Assembly (NCBI GenBank): GCA_902489335.1
Contig: CABTZO010000041.1
Span: forward strand, 1-9,332
Direction of reading: 5' to 3'
Source of the DNA: an uncultured Oscillospiraceae bacterium
GTDB lineage: Bacteria; Bacillota; Clostridia; Oscillospirales; Acutalibacteraceae
Length of the DNA: 9,332 nucleotides
Shown in pieces: positions 5,991 through 9,332 of this stretch. The position numbers and the translations under genes were made by a program. Within the stretch, counting starts at the first letter, position 1. Every line of letters starts with the position of its first letter. The notes under the pieces are model-generated. The model worked only from the letters and a program-made list of their open reading frames with translations. It made no database searches and was not told the DNA's origin.

Positions 5991-7257
5991 AAATTATGAC
6001 ACGGTAGTTATTGGCGGAGGTGCTGCAGGTCTTGCAGCGGCGTTAAAAGTCAACGAAGAAAAAAAATCTGTTTTAATCATTGAAAGAGAAGTTCGTTTAG
6101 GTGGTATTCTCAAACAATGCATTCACGATGGTTTTGGTCTTGTGCGTTTCAAAGAAAAGCTTTCGGGCCCTGAATATATTGAAAGATTTATAGATAAAAT
6201 TCATGAAAACAACATTGAATATATCTGTCTTGCTTTTGTAACTAAAATAGAAAAGTTAAATGATAAAACTTTCAAAATTTCTATCGTATCTAAAAATGGA
6301 TGTGAAGAGATAATCGCAAAAACTTTAATTTTGGCAAATGGTTGTCGAGAGAGAACGGCAAAACAGATCTATATTCACGGTACCCGTCCCGCCGGTGTTT
6401 ATACCGCAGGATCAGCTCAGGCACTGACAAATCTATACGGACAAAAAGTTACAAAAAAATGTGTTATATTAGGCAGCGGAGACATCGGTTTGATTATGGC
6501 AAGGCGTCTTACACTTGAAGGTTCCAAAGTTGAAGGTGTTTATGAAATCAAGCCCACACCGTCAGGTCTTATGAGAAATGTTCATCAATGTCTATATGAC
6601 TATGATATTCCCCTACACCTGTCTCACACGGTAACAAAAGTTTTTGGTGATCAAAGACTTCAAGGTGTTGAAATTATGAAAGTTGATAAAAACTTCAAAC
6701 CGATTCCGGGGACAGAAACACATGTTGAATGTGATGCGCTTATACTTTCAGTCGGTCTTATTCCGGAAAATGAACTTGCAGAAAGTTTGAAAATAAAAAT
6801 CGATCCCAAGACAAAGGGACCGATAGTTGATAACAATCTAATGACTGATACGGACGGCATATTCTCATGTGGAAATGCACTTCATGTCAATGATCTTGTT
6901 GACTATGTTTCTGAAAGCGGAGAAATCGCCGGAAAAAGCGCCTGTAGATATATAGATTCAAATTGTAATGTCAGTATAAAAGATATGAAAATAAATGTTA
7001 GCGATGATTTTCTGTATATGGTTCCGCAGAATTTGAATCTTAACAATTTATCTGATAAAACTGACATCTATTTCAGAAGTAAACGCGACAGAAATAATGT
7101 TGTTTTAAAATTGCTTATTAACGGTAAAGACGTTTATGAGAAAAAATATCAATTTTTGAGACCGCCTGAAATGGAAAAAATAATATTAGACTTCAACAAG
7201 TTCAATATTAAAGACACTGATAAAATCGAATTTATTATATCGGAGGCAAGACAATGA
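5980..7257 (+). CDS. FAD/NAD(P)-dependent oxidoreductase, partner of the GlpA-like protein
   Basis: The product is 425 aa, close to the family norm of about 420. The N-terminal FAD site is YDTVVIGGGAAG (12-17), followed by LGGILKQCIHDGFG with Cys47. A CRERT motif (Cys122) precedes HGTRPAGVYTAGSAQ. The NAD(P)-binding Rossmann motif is VILGSGDIGLIMARR (165-170). The late FAD block is TDGIFSCGNALHVNDLVDYVSESG. The C-terminal ~90 residues form a small beta-rich tail seen in this family. It probably takes electrons from the GlpA-like subunit and exchanges them with NAD(P) or another carrier, acting like GlpB in role but not clearly in ancestry. ATG 5980 overlaps the upstream stop by 11 nt and follows GGTG at good spacing; an in-frame GTG at 5968 is less likely. 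It overlaps the next gene by 4 nt (ATGA). Confidence 0.9.
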   Translation: MQNKNYDTVVIGGGAAGLAAALKVNEEKKSVLIIEREVRLGGILKQCIHDGFGLVRFKEKLSGPEYIERFIDKIHENNIEYICLAFVTKIEKLNDKTFKISIVSKNGCEEIIAKTLILANGCRERTAKQIYIHGTRPAGVYTAGSAQALTNLYGQKVTKKCVILGSGDIGLIMARRLTLEGSKVEGVYEIKPTPSGLMRNVHQCLYDYDIPLHLSHTVTKVFGDQRLQGVEIMKVDKNFKPIPGTETHVECDALILSVGLIPENELAESLKIKIDPKTKGPIVDNNLMTDTDGIFSCGNALHVNDLVDYVSESGEIAGKSACRYIDSNCNVSIKDMKINVSDDFLYMVPQNLNLNNLSDKTDIYFRSKRDRNNVVLKLLINGKDVYEKKYQFLRPPEMEKIILDFNKFNIKDTDKIEFIISEARQ

Positions 7258-7613
7258 AAGAAATGGTTTGTATCGTCTGTCCCAGAGGCTGTAGATTAAA
7301 TGTCCGAGAAGAAGAACAAGAAATTAAAGTCACCGGAAACTTTTGTAAGCGCGGATATGATTTTGCGGTATCAGAGCTTAAAAAGCCCATGAGAACAATA
7401 TGTACAACGGTAAAGACATCGTTTAAGGAATGTCCCGTTTTACCTGTCAGAGTTTCAAGTGAAATACCAAAAGACAAGATCTTTGACTGTATGAACGAAA
7501 TAAATAAAGTTTGCCTTAAAGAAAAAATCGGTCGTGGCGATGTTGTAATAAAAAATATTTTAGGTCTTAATGTCGACGTAATTGCAACAAGTGATATTTT
7601 AAAATTAAGCTAA
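7254..7613 (+). CDS. DUF1667 cysteine-rich protein (predicted metal/Fe-S binding subunit)
   Basis: The product is 119 aa. The N-terminus has Cys6-x2-Cys9-x3-Cys13 (CIVCPRGCRL) and Cys31 in TGNFCKRGYDFA, the four-cysteine pattern of DUF1667 (PF07892), suggesting a metal or Fe-S site. The rest follows the family: ELKKPMRTICTTV, then PVLPVRVSSEIPKDKIFDCMNEI and RGDVVIKNILGLNVDVIATSDIL at the C-terminus. Two extra cysteines (50 and 60) are present. DUF1667 genes commonly follow this pair of FAD enzymes in anaerobes, so it is likely the small third subunit of the complex; its exact role is not known. The start is fixed by GGAGG (7242-7246) 7 nt upstream and the 4-nt ATGA overlap with the oxidoreductase gene. 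Confidence 0.9.
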   Translation: MKEMVCIVCPRGCRLNVREEEQEIKVTGNFCKRGYDFAVSELKKPMRTICTTVKTSFKECPVLPVRVSSEIPKDKIFDCMNEINKVCLKEKIGRGDVVIKNILGLNVDVIATSDILKLS

Positions 7614-7626
7614 GATTACAAACAGT

Positions 7627-7935
7627 TTAATGATTTTTAATTACTGATGTTGCAATTTCAAGCATTTCAACAGCCAAATTAAAGTTCTCACCGATTAAAT
7701 CAAAAACGGCATCTTCCGAAAGAACACCACATTGTAAATTCTCCGGCAGTTCTCCCCGATCATAACTTTCAAGATCGCTGAAATATTCTTTGCTTGAATA
7801 ATAATCAGAAAGTTTGGAATAATTCTTTTGACTTTCACGAAATATAGAAAGTTGCTTTTTTAGATTCTCAATGTTACTTGAATGATCGTTGAGAATCTTT
7901 TCCATTTGCTCTATTCTTTGAATTTTATTTTCCAT
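7627..7935 (-). CDS. DUF4298 domain-containing protein
   Basis: The product is 102 aa, soluble, and predicted largely helical. Residues about 3-45 look coiled-coil-forming (RIEQMEKILNDHSSNIENLKKQLSIF), followed by the family landmarks LSDYYSSKEYFSDLESYDRGELP and CGVLSEDAVFDLIGEN, which I recognise as DUF4298. The function is unknown for the family. GGTGA lies 7 nt before ATG 7935. It has its own near-consensus promoter under a long palindrome, so it is probably regulated. It faces the DUF1667 gene tail to tail with only 13 nt between stop codons. Confidence 0.82.
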   Translation of the reverse strand: MENKIQRIEQMEKILNDHSSNIENLKKQLSIFRESQKNYSKLSDYYSSKEYFSDLESYDRGELPENLQCGVLSEDAVFDLIGENFNLAVEMLEIATSVIKNH

Positions 7936-7965
7936 TTAATTTCACCTATTTTGTTCTTAAATTTG

Positions 7966-7995
7966 ATTATTTAAAGTATACAAACTTTAAATAAT
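7966..7995. promoter_or_regulatory. Perfect 12-bp inverted repeat over the DUF4298 promoter (candidate operator)
   Basis: Arms ATTATTTAAAGT (7966-7977) and ACTTTAAATAAT (7984-7995) are exact reverse complements around a 6-nt centre ATACAA. The element covers the -10 and most of the spacer of the minus-strand promoter, the classic place for a repressor. No T-tract suited to termination follows on the plus strand. The cognate regulator is not evident. Confidence 0.6.
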
Positions 7996-8003
7996 CCTTT
8001 CAA
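7975..8003 (-). promoter_or_regulatory. Promoter of the DUF4298 gene
   Basis: On the minus strand TTGAAA (7998-8003, 5/6) and TATACT (7975-7980, 5/6) are separated by exactly 17 nt, about 40 nt before the start codon. Confidence 0.7.
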
Positions 8004-8007
8004 CTCT

Positions 8008-8036
8008 TTGACAAAGTCTATTTAGAAGCATATAAT
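8008..8036 (+). promoter_or_regulatory. Perfect-consensus sigma-A promoter of the GlsB-like gene
   Basis: TTGACA (8008-8013), a 17-nt spacer and TATAAT (8031-8036): both boxes match 6/6. The -35 lies inside a small palindrome CTTTG-A-CAAAG (8006-8016) and is only 4 nt from the -35 of the divergent DUF4298 promoter. Transcription should start near 8043, giving a leader of about 40 nt. Strong constitutive expression is expected unless it is repressed. Confidence 0.88.
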
Positions 8037-8083
8037 TTTTATAGTTCGTTTTATTAGTGATTTTAAATTAAGGAGATATGATT

Positions 8084-8350
8084 ATGGGTATAATAGCTTG
8101 GTTAATACTTGGAGCATTTTCCGGTTGGATTGCAAGTATAATAATGAAGAAAAACAAATCGATGGGAGCAATTGCAAACATTTGCACAGGAATAGTCGGC
8201 GCTTTCATTGGCGGAATAGTATTTAATTGGTTAGGTCATGAGAAAGTTACCGGGCTCAACCTTTACAGTGTGCTCGTTTCTGTTGTGGGTGCCTGTATTT
8301 TACTTGCAATTGTTTCACTTATTACTAAATTAATAAAGGGCAAAAAATAA
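8084..8350 (+). CDS. GlsB/YeaQ/YmgE-family small membrane protein
   Basis: The product is 88 aa with three hydrophobic helices: about 2-20 (IIAWLILGAFSGWIASIIM), 30-50 (AIANICTGIVGAFIGGIVFNWLG) and 62-82 (SVLVSVVGACILLAIVSLI), ending in a basic tail KLIKGKK. The glycine-rich AFSGWIAS and GIVGAFIGG segments match the YeaQ/YmgE/GlsB (transglycosylase-associated) family, often stress-linked in Gram-positives; the molecular function is unclear. Two in-frame ATGs exist: 8078 is only 2 nt from AAGGAG (8070-8075), while 8084 has 8-nt spacing and is preferred. It is monocistronic, with a perfect promoter in front and a strong terminator behind. Confidence 0.88.
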   Translation: MGIIAWLILGAFSGWIASIIMKKNKSMGAIANICTGIVGAFIGGIVFNWLGHEKVTGLNLYSVLVSVVGACILLAIVSLITKLIKGKK

Positions 8351-8364
8351 ATCTTTCCAAAGTT

Positions 8365-8396
8365 AAAAACAACTCGATCTCTCGAGTTGTTTTTTT
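8365..8396. terminator. Bidirectional rho-independent terminator
   Basis: A perfect 13-bp stem: AAAAACAACTCGA (8365-8377) and TCGAGTTGTTTTT (8382-8394) with loop TCTC. T-tracts flank it on both strands. It sits between the convergent GlsB-like gene (plus) and YoaK-like gene (minus) and can serve both. Confidence 0.93.
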
Positions 8397-8400
8397 ATAT

Positions 8401-9084
8401 TCATAAATCAATCTTCTTACTGTCAAAAAACATAAGTCCGGTGCTCACAGTCAATAAAAGACAGCTTATCCAAATCGACTTATAACCTATGTATGAAGTC
8501 AAAACCCCTCCAATTCCGGCACCGACCGCGAAAATAAAAATAACCGAAAAATATGTAATAGCCTTTTTTAGAACCATTTTATCCTTTGAACTTACATATT
8601 CACAAAAAGCCTGAGTTCCTGAGCGCAAATTACCTATACACATAGTACTTGCATATGAATTTCCCTCAATTTTATAAAAAGCTTGAACCTGCATGGCGCA
8701 GACAAAAGAAACCAACGCATTTGCCAAAAATTGGAGGTCTGAGGGAATAAATCCAACAGAAAACAGTAAGATGATTTCCATAATTAAAACTATCTGCCGC
8801 CAATGAAGTTTTCTGTAATTTTTTAGATGTATCTGTACAGAAGTTGAAGTTGCGATACCTGCGATAAATGATAAAACGGGAACAAGATATTTAATTGCAA
8901 CATCCCAACGTCTTTTGAATAAGGCTAAACTTAAAAGGACAATATTTCCTGTCTGCGCATTAGCAAAGACCTCTCCCCTACAAGAATATGTATATGCGTC
9001 CTGAAATCCTCCGGATAAAGTCAAAAACACAGCAGTCAAAAAACTGTCGGATGCCTGTTTCTCAAAAAGATTAAGTTTTTTCAT
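8401..9084 (-). CDS. YoaK/DUF1275-family membrane protein
   Basis: The product is 227 aa, normal for DUF1275 (about 210-240). The family signature is at the N-terminus: LTLSGGFQDAYTYSCRGEVFANAQTGNIVLL (GG.xDAYTY, rG.xFAxAQTGN). Roughly six membrane helices follow: about 54-80, 92-112, 116-134, 170-190 and 196-215, plus the signature helix. The SYASTMCIGNLRSGTQAFCEY motif is also characteristic. It is an integral cytoplasmic-membrane protein of unknown transport or other function. AAGGA lies 7 nt before ATG 9084. It has its own promoter and a shared terminator, so it is probably monocistronic. Confidence 0.9.
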   Translation of the reverse strand: MKKLNLFEKQASDSFLTAVFLTLSGGFQDAYTYSCRGEVFANAQTGNIVLLSLALFKRRWDVAIKYLVPVLSFIAGIATSTSVQIHLKNYRKLHWRQIVLIMEIILLFSVGFIPSDLQFLANALVSFVCAMQVQAFYKIEGNSYASTMCIGNLRSGTQAFCEYVSSKDKMVLKKAITYFSVIFIFAVGAGIGGVLTSYIGYKSIWISCLLLTVSTGLMFFDSKKIDL

Positions 9085-9098
9085 ATTGTTCCTTTCAA

Positions 9099-9127
9099 AT
9101 TAAAGAAAGTTAGTTCACAGTCATCAA
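9099..9127 (-). promoter_or_regulatory. Promoter of the YoaK-like gene
   Basis: On the minus strand TTGATG (9122-9127, 4/6) and TTTAAT (9099-9104, 5/6) are separated by 17 nt. An inverted repeat ATCAAT (9123-9128) / ATTGAT (9135-9140) overlaps and lies just upstream of the -35 and could be an operator, but it is short and AT-rich. Confidence 0.55.
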
Positions 9128-9155
9128 TTGAATTATTGATTGTTTAAAAATATAT

Positions 9156-9195
9156 AAAAAAACGAAAATCTTGCAATACGCAGAATTTTCGTTTT
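9156..9195 (-). terminator. Terminator after the tRNA-Gln gene
   Basis: Arms AAAACGAAAAT (9159-9169) and ATTTTCGTTTT (9185-9195) are perfect reverse complements, with an inner TGC/GCA pairing and a small loop. The minus strand continues into seven Ts. The stem begins at the last base of the encoded CCA end. Confidence 0.88.
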
Positions 9196-9269
9196 GGCAG
9201 GGATGGCCGGATTCGAACCGGCGCATGGCGGAGTCAAAGTCCGGTGCCTTACCGCTTGGCTACATCCCA
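9195..9269 (-). tRNA. tRNA-Gln (anticodon TTG), CCA encoded
   Basis: Read on the minus strand: acceptor TGGGATG, D-arm GCC-AAGCGGTAA-GGC, anticodon loop CTTTGAC (anticodon TTG), variable CATGC, T-arm GCCGG-TTCGAAT-CCGGC, 3' acceptor CATCCCT, then G73 and CCA; 75 nt in all. Two pairs are atypical: position 1-72 is T-T instead of the usual T-A of tRNA-Gln, and 27-43 at the top of the anticodon stem is C-C. The other pairs in the four stems are intact, so it is probably functional but worth checking. Confidence 0.9.
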
Positions 9270-9274
9270 TTATA

Positions 9275-9332
9275 TGGGGTGGAAGATGGGATTCGAACCC
9301 ACGGTCTCCAGAACCACAATCTGGCGCCTTAA
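9275..9332 (-). tRNA. tRNA-His (anticodon GTG), 3' portion, cut by window edge
   Basis: The minus strand gives the 3' 58 nt: end of the D-arm (AAGGC), anticodon stem CCAGA/TCTGG around loop TTGTGGT (anticodon GTG), T-arm GTGGG-TTCGAAT-CCCAT (one G-T pair), 3' acceptor CTTCCAC, discriminator C73 typical of tRNA-His, and encoded CCA. It lies 5 nt upstream of tRNA-Gln, so the two form a tandem cluster transcribed leftwards. Confidence 0.92.

Noticed and set aside
6660..7477. Minus-strand ORFs at 6660-6860 and 7235-7477
   Set aside because: Antisense to the oxidoreductase and DUF1667 genes, whose frames are fixed by conserved motifs and overlaps.

Overview
The window is AT-rich DNA with short intergenic gaps, strong GGAGG-type ribosome binding sites, near-consensus sigma-A promoters and CCA-encoding tRNA genes. 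This fits a low-GC Gram-positive anaerobe of the Clostridia/Tissierellia kind. That placement is an inference from style and gene content; no phylogenetic marker pins down the genus.

Layout. (1) Positions 1-1764, minus strand: a compact run reading AI-2E-family membrane protein (half the usual length) -> MurR/RpiR-type regulator with a SIS domain -> HI0933-type flavoprotein, the last cut off by the window edge. A terminator-like hairpin (1812-1844) separates this run from the next. (2) Positions 1865-3809, minus strand: a TetR/AcrR regulator followed 13 nt later by an LeuT-fold sodium:amino-acid/neurotransmitter symporter. (3) Positions 3810-4247: the only long gap. It holds the TetR promoter, an unusual patch of 7-base tandem repeats that can fold into a large hairpin, and a promoter with a downstream palindrome serving the plus-strand operon. 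(4) Positions 4248-7613, plus strand: three overlapping or coupled genes, namely a GlpA-like FAD enzyme with a C-terminal 2Fe-2S domain and an unusual N-terminal extension, a second FAD/NAD oxidoreductase, and a small DUF1667 protein with four conserved-type cysteines. Together they look like an anaerobic glycerol-3-phosphate-dehydrogenase-type electron-transfer complex, but no glycerol kinase or facilitator is adjacent. (5) Positions 7627-8350: DUF4298 (minus) and a GlsB/YeaQ small membrane protein (plus) diverge from back-to-back consensus promoters, one of which is covered by a perfect 12-bp inverted repeat. (6) Positions 8401-9084: a YoaK/DUF1275 membrane protein (minus), followed upstream by tRNA-Gln and a partial tRNA-His (both minus).

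The genes are mostly transport and redox functions of an amino-acid/glycerol-using anaerobe. No phage, IS element, CRISPR or defence island is visible. The best leads are the N-terminally extended GlpA-like protein in an operon lacking glycerol genes, the heptamer-phased hairpin abutting its promoter, the half-size AI-2E protein, the tRNA-Gln with two atypical base pairs, and the palindrome over the DUF4298 promoter.
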